Assembly: GCF_002946835.1 (NCBI RefSeq)
Contig: NZ_CP026652.1
Span: 2,294,001-2,358,000 of the forward strand
Reading direction: 5' to 3'
DNA from: Streptomyces dengpaensis
GTDB lineage: Bacteria > Actinomycetota > Actinomycetes > Streptomycetales > Streptomycetaceae
DNA: 64,000 bases
Below the pieces are notes generated by a model, which saw only the letters and a list, made by a program, of their open reading frames with translations, made no database searches and was not told where the DNA came from. Below are positions 51,585 to 61,368 of this stretch, piece after piece. The translations under genes and the position numbers were made by a program. The stretch's first letter is position 1. Each line of letters begins with the position of its first letter.

Positions 51585-54317
51585 TTACGCTTCAGCTTCC
51601 CCACGAATCACCGCGAGCACTCCATCCAGTTCGTCGGCCTTCACAAGAACGTCACGCGCCTTGGAGCCCTCGCTGGGGCCGACGATGCCGCGCGACTCCA
51701 TGAGGTCCATCAGCCGCCCCGCCTTGGCGAAGCCGACGCGCAGCTTGCGCTGGAGCATCGAGGTCGACCCGAACTGCGTGGAGACGACCAGTTCGGCGGC
51801 GGCGCACAGCAGGTCGAGGTCGTCGCCGATGTCCTCGTCGATCTCCTTCTTCTGCTTGGTGCCCACGGTGACGTCGTCCCGGAAGACCGGCGCCATCTGA
51901 TCCTTGCAGTGCTGCACGATCGCCGCGACCTCGTCCTCGGTGACGAAGGCGCCCTGCATACGGGTCGGTTTGTTGGCCCCCATCGGCAGGAAGAGCCCGT
52001 CGCCCTTGCCGATCAGCTTCTCGGCGCCCGGCTGGTCGAGGATGACGCGCGAGTCCGCCAGGGACGATGTCGCGAAGGCAAGCCGCGACGGCACGTTCGC
52101 CTTGATCAGGCCGGTGACGACGTCCACGGACGGCCGCTGTGTGGCGAGCACCAGGTGGATGCCGGCCGCGCGCGCGAGTTGTGTGATGCGCACGATCGCG
52201 TCCTCGACGTCGCGCGGCGCGACCATCATCAGGTCCGCCAGCTCGTCGACGATCACCAGCAGGTACGGGTACGGCTGGAGCTCGCGCTCACTGCCCTCGG
52301 GCAGCTTCACCTTGCCGTTCCTGATGGCCTCGTTGAAGTCGTCGATGTGCCGGAAGCCGAACGCCGCGAGGTCGTCGTAGCGCAGATCCATCTCCCGTAC
52401 GACCCATTGCAGCGCCTCGGCGGCCCGCTTCGGGTTGGTGATGATCGGCGTGATCAGGTGCGGAATGCCCTCGTACGCGGTCAGCTCGACCCGCTTGGGG
52501 TCGACGAGGACCATCCGCACGTCCTCGGGAGTGGCGCGGACCATCACGGACGTAATCAGGCAGTTAATGCACGAGGATTTACCGGAACCGGTGGCTCCGG
52601 CGACCAGCACGTGTGGCATCTTCGCGAGGTTGGCCATCACATAGCCGCCCTCCACGTCCTTGCCCAGCGCGACGAGCATCGGGTGGTCGTCCTCGGCCGC
52701 GTCCGCGAGGCGCAGCACGTCACCGAGGTTGACCATCTCGCGGTCGGAGTTCGGGATCTCGATACCGACCGCGGACTTGCCGGGGATGGGGCTGATGATC
52801 CGTACGTCGGGGCTGGCGACGGCGTACGCGATGTTCTTCGTGAGCGCGGTGATCCGCTCGACCTTCACGGCGGGGCCGAGCTCGACCTCGTAGCGCGTGA
52901 CCGTCGGACCGCGCGTGAACCCGGTGACGGCGGCGTCGACCTTGAACTCCATGAAGACGTTCTGCAGCGAGGCGACGATCGCGTCATTGGCGGCGCTGCG
53001 CGTCTTGCCGGGGCCGCCGCGCTCCAGGAGGTCGAGCGGCGGCAAGGCGTAGGTGATGTCGCCGGAGAGCTGCAGCTGCTCCGCGCGCGGGGGCAGGTCG
53101 CGCGGCGCGTCGGGCGCGGCCTTGGTGAGGTCGGGCACGACCGACTCGACCGGCAGGGCCTCCTGCTTGGGCGGCTTGCCGCCCTTACTGCCGCGCGCGG
53201 CCGGTACGGGCGTCGTCTCCTCGTACCCGTCCCGCTCCACGGCGACGCCCTGCGTCAGATCGGCGACCAGCGGCGAGGGCGGCATCCCGTGCAGCACGGC
53301 TCCGTCGAGCGCGGCAGCGGCGGCCGCGGCGATGTCCACCGCGTCCATCGGCCGGTTCATGTCGGGCTGCTGCACGGCGGGCCGCCGGGGGCGGCTCCTG
53401 CGCTTGCTGAGCGCCACCTGCTCGGCGTCCTGGGGGTCGTATGCCTCAGGGACGCGCGAGCGCCTCCGGGAGCGCGTGGGGAGCGCCTCGCGCCACTGCT
53501 CGTCGTAGCGCTCGTCGTCCTCGCCGAAGTCGGCCTCGTCGACGTCGGCCTGGACGATGCCCAGCTTCTGGCCCAGCAGACGCAGCCGCTGCGGAATCGC
53601 GTTGACCGGGGTCGCCGTCACGACCAGCAGCCCGAAGATCGTGAGCAGCACGAGGAGCGGTACGGCCAGGACCTCGCCCATCGCGTACGTCAGCGGGGTG
53701 GACGCGCCCCAGCCGATGAGCCCCCCGGCATCTCTTATCGCCTGCATGCCGTCGCCGCGCGCGGGCGCACCGCAGGCGATGTGGACCTGGCCGAGCACGC
53801 CGATGACGAGCGCGGACAGGCCGATCACGATGCGGCCGTTGGCCTCGGGCTGCTCGGGGTGACGGATGAGCCGGGCCGCGATGGCGCCCAGCAGTATCGG
53901 GACGAGCAGGTCGAGGCGGCCGAAGGCGCCGGTCACCAGCATCTCGACGAGGTCGCCCACGGGGCCGCGCAGATTGGACCACGTACCCGCCGCGACGATC
54001 AGCGCGAGGCCGAGCAGCAGGAGCGCGACACCGTCCTTGCGGTGCGCCGGGTCGAGCCCTTTCGCGCCCCTCCCTATGCCGCGGAACATCGCTCCGACGG
54101 CATGCGCGAGGCCCAGCCACACGACGCGTACGAGTCTGTACACGCCGGAGGTCGGGTTGGGCGCCGGCGCGGGAGCGGGCTTCTTCGCCGCGGCTTTCTT
54201 GGCGGGCGCCTTCTTGGCGGCTGCCTTCTTCGCGGGGGCCTTCTTCGCCGGAGCCTTCGTCGGAGCGGCCGCCTTCTTCACGGGCGGCTTCTTGGCTGCG
54301 GACTGACGTGAGGCCAT
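51585..54317 (-). CDS. ftsK: DNA translocase FtsK
   Basis: FtsK pumps chromosomal DNA through closing septa, important in sporulation septation. The 910-residue protein starts with a Lys/Ala/Pro repeat tail (KKAPAKKAAAKK), then about four TM segments (residues ~75-260) and a charged linker. The motor has Walker A (VAGATGSGKSSC) near residue 575 and Walker B (LLVIVDELADLMM) near 690. The C-terminal gamma winged helix, which reads KOPS-like DNA sites, follows (STSMLQRKLRVGFAKAGRLMD). ATG 54317 has no ribosome binding site, but TAACCT ends 7 nt upstream, consistent with a leaderless message. Confidence 0.96.
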   Translation of the reverse strand: MASRQSAAKKPPVKKAAAPTKAPAKKAPAKKAAAKKAPAKKAAAKKPAPAPAPNPTSGVYRLVRVVWLGLAHAVGAMFRGIGRGAKGLDPAHRKDGVALLLLGLALIVAAGTWSNLRGPVGDLVEMLVTGAFGRLDLLVPILLGAIAARLIRHPEQPEANGRIVIGLSALVIGVLGQVHIACGAPARGDGMQAIRDAGGLIGWGASTPLTYAMGEVLAVPLLVLLTIFGLLVVTATPVNAIPQRLRLLGQKLGIVQADVDEADFGEDDERYDEQWREALPTRSRRRSRVPEAYDPQDAEQVALSKRRSRPRRPAVQQPDMNRPMDAVDIAAAAAAALDGAVLHGMPPSPLVADLTQGVAVERDGYEETTPVPAARGSKGGKPPKQEALPVESVVPDLTKAAPDAPRDLPPRAEQLQLSGDITYALPPLDLLERGGPGKTRSAANDAIVASLQNVFMEFKVDAAVTGFTRGPTVTRYEVELGPAVKVERITALTKNIAYAVASPDVRIISPIPGKSAVGIEIPNSDREMVNLGDVLRLADAAEDDHPMLVALGKDVEGGYVMANLAKMPHVLVAGATGSGKSSCINCLITSVMVRATPEDVRMVLVDPKRVELTAYEGIPHLITPIITNPKRAAEALQWVVREMDLRYDDLAAFGFRHIDDFNEAIRNGKVKLPEGSERELQPYPYLLVIVDELADLMMVAPRDVEDAIVRITQLARAAGIHLVLATQRPSVDVVTGLIKANVPSRLAFATSSLADSRVILDQPGAEKLIGKGDGLFLPMGANKPTRMQGAFVTEDEVAAIVQHCKDQMAPVFRDDVTVGTKQKKEIDEDIGDDLDLLCAAAELVVSTQFGSTSMLQRKLRVGFAKAGRLMDLMESRGIVGPSEGSKARDVLVKADELDGVLAVIRGEAEA

Positions 54318-54441
54318 GTGTGTGAGGTTACCGGTGGAGACGACAGCGGACACGTGTGCCTCGTGCTTCACCCGTTCGTGTCGCCCTTACCGAGGACGGA
54401 AACTGACGTCGACTCACTCAGGCCGCGGAGCCCGGGAGCGT

Positions 54442-55125
54442 TCAGTTCTGCGACGGCACCGCGGGTGCCCCGCTCCCCGTGCCCGGTTCCAACGCGTCCA
54501 GCGCCCTGCGCAGGCCCGTGAGTTTGCGTTCGAGATGGGCCGCGGTCGCCACTGCCGCCGCGTCCGCCGAGTCGTCGTCGAGCTGCTTGGACAGCGCCTC
54601 GGCCTGCTCCTCAACGGCCGCGAGCCGCGCGGACAGTTCGGCGAGGAGGCCGGCGGGCTCTTTGGCGTCGCCGAGCGCCGCCTTGCCGCCGCCCTCCAGC
54701 TGGAGCCGCAGCAGGGCCGCCTGCTCCCTCAGTTGGCAGTTCTTCATGTAGAGCTCGACGAAGACGGAGACCTTCGCGCGCAGCACCCATGGGTCGAACG
54801 GCTTGGAGATGTAGTCCACCGCACCCGCCGCGTACCCCCGGAAGGTGTGGTGCGGGCCGTGGTTGATGGCGGTGAGAAAGATGATCGGGATGTCCCGGGT
54901 CCGTTCTCGCCGCTTGATGTGCGCGGCGGTTTCGAAACCGTCCATGCCCGGCATCTGGACGTCCAGCAGAATGACCGCGAAGTCGTCCGTGAGTAGTGCT
55001 TTGAGCGCTTCCTCCCCGGACGATGCCCGCACCAGTGTCTGATCGAGCGCGGAGAGAATTGCCTCCAGCGCCAGCAGATTCTCCGGCCGGTCATCGACCA
55101 GGAGGATCTTGGCCTTCTGCACCAT
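54442..55125 (-). CDS. osaB: Response regulator OsaB
   Basis: This 227-residue protein has a receiver domain at the N-terminus (KAKILLVDDRPENLLALEAI) with phospho-acceptor Asp in VILLDVQMPGMDG and the Lys switch in YISKPFD. The C-terminal half is a coiled coil, ELYMKNCQLREQAALLRLQL then a Leu/Ala/Glu-rich helix, with no DNA-binding domain. By position it is OsaB, the partner of the OsaA kinase needed for growth at high osmolarity in S. coelicolor. ATG 55125 follows GAGGAGGG. A longer start at 55239 is possible but weakly supported. Confidence 0.88.
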   Translation of the reverse strand: MVQKAKILLVDDRPENLLALEAILSALDQTLVRASSGEEALKALLTDDFAVILLDVQMPGMDGFETAAHIKRRERTRDIPIIFLTAINHGPHHTFRGYAAGAVDYISKPFDPWVLRAKVSVFVELYMKNCQLREQAALLRLQLEGGGKAALGDAKEPAGLLAELSARLAAVEEQAEALSKQLDDDSADAAAVATAAHLERKLTGLRRALDALEPGTGSGAPAVPSQN

Positions 55126-55523
55126 GGCCCGCCCTCCTCGCCCCGGCATGGGGCCTCCCCTGTCCGCAGGACTTGGGGAAGCACCGGGGGCCGCCCCAGG
55201 GGACGGCTTCCTTGCGCCGTCCGTCCTTGTGCCGGTCATGGTAGCCGCACCCCGACCGTCGCCACACCCTGTCACCGCGATGTCACTGTGCACGTAGCAG
55301 AAACGTAGTGGGAGACCAGAAGGTTCCCCGAATCCCGGACTTCTACACGGCTTCGGGCACAGTGAGTTATGCGACGCCGGGTCCGCCGCGCCGCCGGTCC
55401 GCCGCACCGCCGGTCCGCCGCGCCGCCGGTCCGGCGCGAACGGCCCGGCGTTCCGGTCGCCGGCACCGCGTGGCGACCGGGCTCGACACCACGCGCCGGC
55501 TGAACTCGCCGCACAAGAGCCGA
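55126..55523. other. Gap between osaB and osaA
   Basis: This 398-nt gap holds the osaB upstream region and a 16-bp tandem triplication near the osaA 3' end. I see no gene and no clear promoter motif. A possible N-terminal extension of osaB (55126-55239) is Pro/Gly-rich and not conserved-looking. Confidence 0.4.
55381..55428. repeat. 16-bp tandem triplication downstream of osaA
   Basis: GTCCGCCGCGCCGCCG occurs at 55381-55396, 55397-55412 (one mismatch) and 55413-55428, followed by a partial fourth copy (GTCCGGCGCG). Confidence 0.9.
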
Positions 55524-58500
55524 TCACTCCTCACGCATCCACTGCTCCATCACGGAGAGCAGATGATCAGGATCGACCGGTTTCGTCACATAGTCGGAAG
55601 CGCCCGACTCGATGGCCTTCTCACGGTCGCCCTTCATCGCCTTCGCCGTGAGCGCGATGATCGGCAGCCCGGCGAACTGCGGCATCCGGCGAATCGCCGT
55701 CGTCGTGGCGTATCCGTCCATCTCGGGCATCATGATGTCCATCAGGACGACCGTCACATCGTCGTGCTGCTCCAGGACTTCGATCCCCTCGCGGCCGTTC
55801 TCGGCGTACAGCACCGACAGTCCGTGCTGCTCCAGGACACTGGTCAGCGCGAACACGTTACGGATGTCGTCGTCGACGATCAGGACCTTCTCGCCCTCGA
55901 ACCGGATGCCCCGACTCTGCTGCGGCGCCGTGTCCTGCTGCCCCCGAGCCGCCCACTGCTCCTGAGCCGGGCCCGTAGCGCCGTTCGGCTGCCCCGGCAG
56001 CGCGCTGCGCTGTTCGACCGCGGAGACCGCCCTGCGGCGCCTCCTGAAGAGCGCGGCGGGCCCGTTCTGCGTCTCCTGGTACGACTTCACCTCGGCCGGC
56101 GTCTCGATGTCGGCCTCGGACAGCTCCGCCTCGGAGGCCAGCAACTCCCCGGCCCCCATCGCCGGCGCGAGCTGCCCATAGCCCTGCGGCGGCAGTTCGC
56201 TCGGGTGCAGCGGCAAATACAGCGTGAACGTGGAGCCGCGTCCCGGTTCGCTCTGCGCGTGGATCTCGCCGCCCAGCAGCCGCGCGATCTCCCGCGAGAT
56301 CGACAGCCCCAGACCCGTACCGCCGTACTTCCTGCTCGTCGTGCCGTCCGCCTGCTTGAAGGCCTCGAAAATGACCCGCATCTTGCTGGCCGCGATACCG
56401 ATGCCGGTGTCCGTCACGGAGAACGCGATCAGATCGGCGTCCGCGTCCCGCAGCGAGCCGGCCTCCAGGAGCTGCTCCCGGATGGCCACCGGAACATCCG
56501 CCCCGGCGGGCCGGATCACCAATTCGACCGCTCCGGAGTCGGTGAACTTCACCGCGTTGGACAGCAGGTTGCGCAGCACCTGAAGGAGCCGCTGCTCGTC
56601 GGTGTGCAGCGTGGCGGGCAGTTCCGGCGACACGCGTACGGAGAAATCGAGGCCCTTCTCTGCGGTCAGCGGGCGGAAAGTGGCCTCTACGTAGTCGACG
56701 AGCTGGACGAGCGCGATACGGGTCGGCGACACGTCCATCTTGCCCGCCTCGACCTTCGACAGGTCGAGGATGTCGTTGATCAGCTGGAGCAGGTCGGAAC
56801 CCGCGCCGTGGATCGTCTCGGCGAACTCGACCTGCTTCGGAGTGAGGTTCGAGTCCGCGTTGTCGGCGAGCAACTTGGCGAGGATCAGCAGGGAGTTGAG
56901 CGGCGTACGCAGCTCGTGGGACATGTTCGCCAGGAACTCGCTCTTGTAGCGCATGGAGACCGCGAGCTGCTCGGCGCGCTCCTCCAGGACCTGGCGGGCC
57001 TCCTCGATCTCGGTGTTCTTGACCTCGATGTCGCGGTTCTGCTGGGCCAGCAGCTCGGCCTTCTCCTCCAGTTCGGCGTTGGAGTCCTGGAGCGCCTTCT
57101 GCCGGTTCTCCAGCTCGGCGGACCGCTCACGGAGTTGCTCGGTGAGCTCCTGCGACTGCTTCAGCAGCACCTCCGTCTTGGTGTTGACGGAGATGGTGTT
57201 CACGCTCGTCGCGATCATCTCGGCGATCTGGTTCAGGAAGTCCTTCTGGATCTGCGTGAACGGCGTGAAGGACGCCAGCTCGATGACACCGAGCACCGTC
57301 CCTTCGAAGAGCACCGGAAGCACGATCACCTGCGCCGGAGGCGCCTCGCCGAGCCCGGAGGAGATCTTCAGGTAGCCGCTCGGCGCGTTCTCCACCAGGA
57401 TCGTGCGCTTCTCCTTGGCCGCCGTCCCGATCAGCGCCTCGCCGGGCCGGAACGACGTCGGCATGGAGCCCATCGAGTAGCCGTACGACCCGAGCATGCG
57501 CAGCTCGTACGCCTCCTCGTCCTCGGCACGCGCGTCCTTGCCGTCGACCAGCGGCATCGACAGGAAGAACGCGCCGTGCTGCGCCGAGACGACCGGCGTC
57601 AGCTCGCTCATGATGAGCGAGGCCACGTCGTCGAGGTCGCGCCGCCCCTGCATCAACGCGGAGATGCGGGCGAGGTTGCCCTTGAGCCAGTCCTGCTCCT
57701 TGTTGGCGATCGTGGTGTCGCGCAGGTTGGCGATCATCTTGTTGATGTAGTCCTGAAGTTCCTGGATCTCGCCGGAGGCGTCCACGTCGATCTTCAGGTT
57801 GAGGTCGCCGCGGGTCACCGCGGTCGCCACGCGCGCGATGGCCCGCACCTGACGGGTCAGGTTCCCGGCCATCTCGTTCACCGACTCGGTGAGGTCGCGC
57901 CAGGTGCCGTCGACGTCACGCACGCGTGCCTGGCCGCCCAACTGCCCCTCGGTGCCCACCTCGCGGGCGACTCGGGTGACTTCCTCGGCGAAGGACGAGA
58001 GCTGGTCGACCATCGTGTTGATGGTGGTCTTCAGCTCCAGGATCTCGCCGCGCGCGTCGATGTCGATCTTCTTGGTCAGGTCGCCCTTGGCGATGGCCGT
58101 GGTGACCATCGCGATGTTGCGCACCTGGCCGGTCAGGTTGGACGCCATCCCGTTCACGGACTCGGTGAGGTCCTTCCACGTACCGGACACGCCCGGTACG
58201 CGCGCCTGCCCGCCGAGGATGCCGTCCGTACCCACCTCGCGGGCCACCCGGGTGACCTGGTCGGCGAACGAACTCAGCGTCTTCACCATGGTGTTGACGG
58301 TGTCGGCGAGCTGGGCGACCTCGCCGCTCGCCTCGACCGTGACCTTCTTGGTGAGGTCGCCGTTGGCCACCGCCGTCGCGACCTGCGAGATGTTCCGCAC
58401 CTGATTGGTCAGGTTGTTGGCCATCACGTTGACGTTGTCGCTCAGGTCCTTCCAGATGCCCGTGACACCCGGCACCCGAGCCTGCCCGCCCAGGTTGCCC

Positions 58501-61025
58501 TCGGTGCCCACCTCGCGGGCCACCCGGGTCACCTGCTCGGCGAAGTTGGACAGCTGGTCGACCATCGTGTTGACGGTGGTGACGAGTTCGAGGATCTCGC
58601 CCTTCGCGTCGACGGTGATCTTCTTCGACAGGTCACCCTTGGCGACCGCGGTCGTGACCTCGGCGATGTTCCGCACCTGAATGGTCAGGTTGTTCGCCAT
58701 GAAGTTCACGGACTGCGTGAGGTCCTTCCAGGTGCCGGAGACACCCTGCACCTCGGCCTGTCCGCCGAGCATGCCCTCGGTACCCACCTCGCGGGCCACC
58801 CGCGTGACCTGCTCGGCGAAGTTCGAGAGCTGGTCCACCATCGTGTTGAGGGTGTTCTTCAGCTCCAGGATCTCGCCGCGCGCGTCCACGTCGATCTTCT
58901 GCGACAGGTCACCACGGGCCACCGCAGTCGCGACCTGCGCGATGTTCCGCACCTGCGCGGTGAGGTTGCCGGCCATGCCGTTCACGGAGTCGGTCAGGTC
59001 GCGCCACACACCGGCGACGCCGGGCACCTGCGCCTGACCGCCGAGGCGGCCCTCGGTACCCACCTCACGGGCGACCCGCGTCACCTGGTCGGCGAACGCG
59101 GAGAGCTGGTCCACCATCGTGTTGATGGTGTTCTTCAGCTCCAGGATCTCGCCGCGCGCGTCCACGTCGATCTTCTGCGACAGGTCTCCCCGGGCCACGG
59201 CTGTGGTGACCTGGGCGATCTGCCGCACCTGTGACGTCAGGTTCCCCGCCATGAAGTTGACGGAGTCGGTGAGTTCCTTCCACGTACCGGATACGCCGTC
59301 GACGCGGGCCTGACCGCCGAGGCGGCCCTCCGTGCCCACGTCACGGGCCATACGGGTCACCTGGTCGGCGAAGCTCGACAGCTGGTCCACCATGGTGTTC
59401 ACGGTGTTCTTCAGCTGGAGCATTTCGCCGGAGACGTCCACGGTGACCTTCTGCGACAGATCGCCGTTGGCGACCGCCGTGGTCACCTGCGCGATGTTGC
59501 GCACCTGACCCGTCAGGTTCTGGAACGCCGTGTTGACGGAGTCGGTGAGGTCCTTCCACGTACCGGCCACGCCCGGGACCTGCGCCTGGCCGCCCAGTTC
59601 GCCCTCGACACCGACCTCGCGCGCCACGCGCGTGACCTCGACACCAAACGACGACAGCTGGTCGACCATCGTGTTGACGGTGTTCTTCAGCTCCAGCATC
59701 TCGCCGGCGACGTCGACAGTGACCTTCTGGGAGAGGTCACCGTTGGCCACGGCCGTCGTCACCGCGGCGATGTCGCGCACCTGGGTCGTGAGATTCCGGA
59801 AGACCGTGTTGACGGAATCCGTCAGGTCCTTCCACGTCCCCGCCGCGCCCGGCACGTTCGCCTGCCCGCCGAGCCGTCCTTCGCCACCGACTTCGTTGGC
59901 CACGCGCGTGACCTCGTCGGCAAAGGTCCGCAGCGTCTCGGTCATCTGGTTGATGGTCTCGGCCAGTTGCGCGACCTCGCCGCGCGCGCTGACCGTGACC
60001 TTCTGCGACAGGTCACCGCTGGCGACCGCCGTCGTCACCTGGGCGATCCCGCGCACCTGGGCCGTGAGGTTGCCGGCCATGAGGTTCACCGAATCGGTGA
60101 GGTCCTTCCACACACCGGCCACACCGGGCACCTGCGCCTGGCCACCGAGCTCGCCCTCGGTGCCCACCTCACGCGCGACGCGCGTCACCTCGGAGGAGAA
60201 CGAGGACAGCTGGTCCACCATCGTGTTGACGGTGTTCTTCAGCTCCAGCATCTCGCCGGCCACATGAACCGTGACCTTCCGGGACAAGTCACCCTTGGCG
60301 ACCGCCGTCGTCACGAGAGCGATGTCACGTACCTGAGCCGTCAGCCGGTACGCCATGGTGTTGACCGAATCCGTGAGGTCCTTCCACGAACCGGACATTC
60401 CGCGCACCCGGGCCTGACCGCCCAGCTTGCCCTCGGTGCCCACCTCGCTGGCCACACGCGTGACCTCGTCGGTGAACGTCGACAGCTGGTCGACCAGATT
60501 GTTGACCGTCCGCCCGACCTTGAGGAACTCCCCGCGCAGCGGGTGCCCGTTGCCGTCCGCGGCCTGCGCCCGCAGTTCCATGCGCGGCGACAAGTCGCCC
60601 TCCGCGACCGCGGACAGCACCCTGCCGACCTCGGAGACGGGCCGTACGAGGTCGTCGACGAGCGCGTTGGACGCGTCGATCGCGGCCCCCCAGGAGCCCT
60701 CGCAGGCGCCCGTCTCCAGCCGCTCTGTGAGCTTCCCCTCACGCCCCACCATGCGCCGAACGCGCGACAGCTCGCCCGTGAGATGCAGATTACGGTCGGC
60801 CACTTCGTTGAAAACCGCCGCAATCTCGGACATCACGCCGTCGCCGGAGACCGTGAGCCGCTTGCGGAAGTTGCCGTCCCGCATCGACACCAGGGCCGCC
60901 AGCAGCCGGTCCAGGGCAGCCGTGTCCACCGCGGTGGTGCCACCCCTTGGCGCCCGCCGGTTGTTCAGGGACTGTCCGCCTTTCGCGCGCGTCTTAGTGC
61001 CCCGCGTCGCTGCGCCAGACTCCAC
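55524..61025 (-). CDS. osaA: Giant hybrid histidine kinase OsaA
   Basis: This 1833-residue kinase has no TM segments. Residues ~40-173 are a divergent HAMP-like region. Residues 174-1093 are ten tandem 92-residue HAMP-type repeats ([11 protein letters not shown] ... GDLSQKVTV ... LKNT). A GAF domain follows (~1120-1280), then a coiled coil, HisKA (phospho-His in [13 protein letters not shown], ~1373), HATPase (DTGIGIA, ~1540; [12 protein letters not shown]), and a C-terminal receiver (LIVDDD; Asp in [12 protein letters not shown], ~1760). The same repeat layout is known from fungal group III osmosensor kinases (Nik1/Os-1). In S. coelicolor OsaA works with OsaB in osmoadaptation. GTG 61025 is chosen for GGAGG 6 nt upstream. 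Confidence 0.93.
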   Translation of the reverse strand: MESGAATRGTKTRAKGGQSLNNRRAPRGGTTAVDTAALDRLLAALVSMRDGNFRKRLTVSGDGVMSEIAAVFNEVADRNLHLTGELSRVRRMVGREGKLTERLETGACEGSWGAAIDASNALVDDLVRPVSEVGRVLSAVAEGDLSPRMELRAQAADGNGHPLRGEFLKVGRTVNNLVDQLSTFTDEVTRVASEVGTEGKLGGQARVRGMSGSWKDLTDSVNTMAYRLTAQVRDIALVTTAVAKGDLSRKVTVHVAGEMLELKNTVNTMVDQLSSFSSEVTRVAREVGTEGELGGQAQVPGVAGVWKDLTDSVNLMAGNLTAQVRGIAQVTTAVASGDLSQKVTVSARGEVAQLAETINQMTETLRTFADEVTRVANEVGGEGRLGGQANVPGAAGTWKDLTDSVNTVFRNLTTQVRDIAAVTTAVANGDLSQKVTVDVAGEMLELKNTVNTMVDQLSSFGVEVTRVAREVGVEGELGGQAQVPGVAGTWKDLTDSVNTAFQNLTGQVRNIAQVTTAVANGDLSQKVTVDVSGEMLQLKNTVNTMVDQLSSFADQVTRMARDVGTEGRLGGQARVDGVSGTWKELTDSVNFMAGNLTSQVRQIAQVTTAVARGDLSQKIDVDARGEILELKNTINTMVDQLSAFADQVTRVAREVGTEGRLGGQAQVPGVAGVWRDLTDSVNGMAGNLTAQVRNIAQVATAVARGDLSQKIDVDARGEILELKNTLNTMVDQLSNFAEQVTRVAREVGTEGMLGGQAEVQGVSGTWKDLTQSVNFMANNLTIQVRNIAEVTTAVAKGDLSKKITVDAKGEILELVTTVNTMVDQLSNFAEQVTRVAREVGTEGNLGGQARVPGVTGIWKDLSDNVNVMANNLTNQVRNISQVATAVANGDLTKKVTVEASGEVAQLADTVNTMVKTLSSFADQVTRVAREVGTDGILGGQARVPGVSGTWKDLTESVNGMASNLTGQVRNIAMVTTAIAKGDLTKKIDIDARGEILELKTTINTMVDQLSSFAEEVTRVAREVGTEGQLGGQARVRDVDGTWRDLTESVNEMAGNLTRQVRAIARVATAVTRGDLNLKIDVDASGEIQELQDYINKMIANLRDTTIANKEQDWLKGNLARISALMQGRRDLDDVASLIMSELTPVVSAQHGAFFLSMPLVDGKDARAEDEEAYELRMLGSYGYSMGSMPTSFRPGEALIGTAAKEKRTILVENAPSGYLKISSGLGEAPPAQVIVLPVLFEGTVLGVIELASFTPFTQIQKDFLNQIAEMIATSVNTISVNTKTEVLLKQSQELTEQLRERSAELENRQKALQDSNAELEEKAELLAQQNRDIEVKNTEIEEARQVLEERAEQLAVSMRYKSEFLANMSHELRTPLNSLLILAKLLADNADSNLTPKQVEFAETIHGAGSDLLQLINDILDLSKVEAGKMDVSPTRIALVQLVDYVEATFRPLTAEKGLDFSVRVSPELPATLHTDEQRLLQVLRNLLSNAVKFTDSGAVELVIRPAGADVPVAIREQLLEAGSLRDADADLIAFSVTDTGIGIAASKMRVIFEAFKQADGTTSRKYGGTGLGLSISREIARLLGGEIHAQSEPGRGSTFTLYLPLHPSELPPQGYGQLAPAMGAGELLASEAELSEADIETPAEVKSYQETQNGPAALFRRRRRAVSAVEQRSALPGQPNGATGPAQEQWAARGQQDTAPQQSRGIRFEGEKVLIVDDDIRNVFALTSVLEQHGLSVLYAENGREGIEVLEQHDDVTVVLMDIMMPEMDGYATTTAIRRMPQFAGLPIIALTAKAMKGDREKAIESGASDYVTKPVDPDHLLSVMEQWMREE
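57747..60506 (-). repeat. Ten tandem 276-bp units coding HAMP-type repeats in osaA
   Basis: Each unit is exactly 276 bp (92 codons) with no length variation. Protein copies are about 65-90% alike, with core motifs [26 protein letters not shown] and GDLSxK. The C-terminal end of the array (INKMIANL) breaks into the GAF domain. Confidence 0.92.
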
Positions 61026-61368
61026 TGTGTCCCTCCTGCAAGGGTCGACCATTTTTGCTCGGCGTACTCGGGTACTTCGGCTCGGCGTGCTGGAAGGCAC
61101 TAGCCTGCCCGGACCTTCTCCTGGAGCCTGCCCAGTGTTTCACCCCGGCTGAACCAGGCCATAACAGTTCGGCAGCTTCGCACATCGTCCGCACACCGAC
61201 CGGACGAAAAGCAAGGGGCCCTCTTCCGGACGGAAACACTGGTGACCGGCATCCGCATGGACGGCGAAGGTAAGTAACCTTGCATGCGGCTGTCCAGCCG
61301 TGCCGGTCGCGTCCGGCCTGGACGGTGGCACGAGCACGAGCGGGCAGGCATCGGAGGGGCGCCGCACC
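61026..61368. other. Divergent control region between osaA and osaC
   Basis: This 343-nt region holds the promoters of osaA (minus) and osaC (plus). GGGTAC at 61070-61075 resembles the -10 of stress-sigma (SigB) promoters on the plus strand, but no GNNT lies at the right distance, so I do not call a promoter. No gene is seen. Confidence 0.4.

Noticed and set aside
51312..54311. A 999-codon plus-strand frame opposite ftsK
   Set aside because: It is a shadow of ftsK, whose Walker motifs and membrane segments are clear on the minus strand. The frame has Arg/His-rich nonsense composition.
55308..59234. A 1308-codon open frame on the plus strand opposite osaA
   Set aside because: It lies wholly antisense to the HAMP repeat array and arises from the strong third-position GC bias of osaA. 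Its own codon positions do not show that bias, and it encodes no recognisable motif.
57747..60506. 276-bp periodic repeats as a possible CRISPR-like or satellite array
   Set aside because: The units are coding, in frame, and match HAMP-type protein repeats. There are no short identical repeats with unique spacers.
61070..61075. A SigB-type promoter (GGGTAC) for osaC
   Set aside because: The -10 matches, but no GNNT occurs 14-16 nt upstream, so the match is likely chance.
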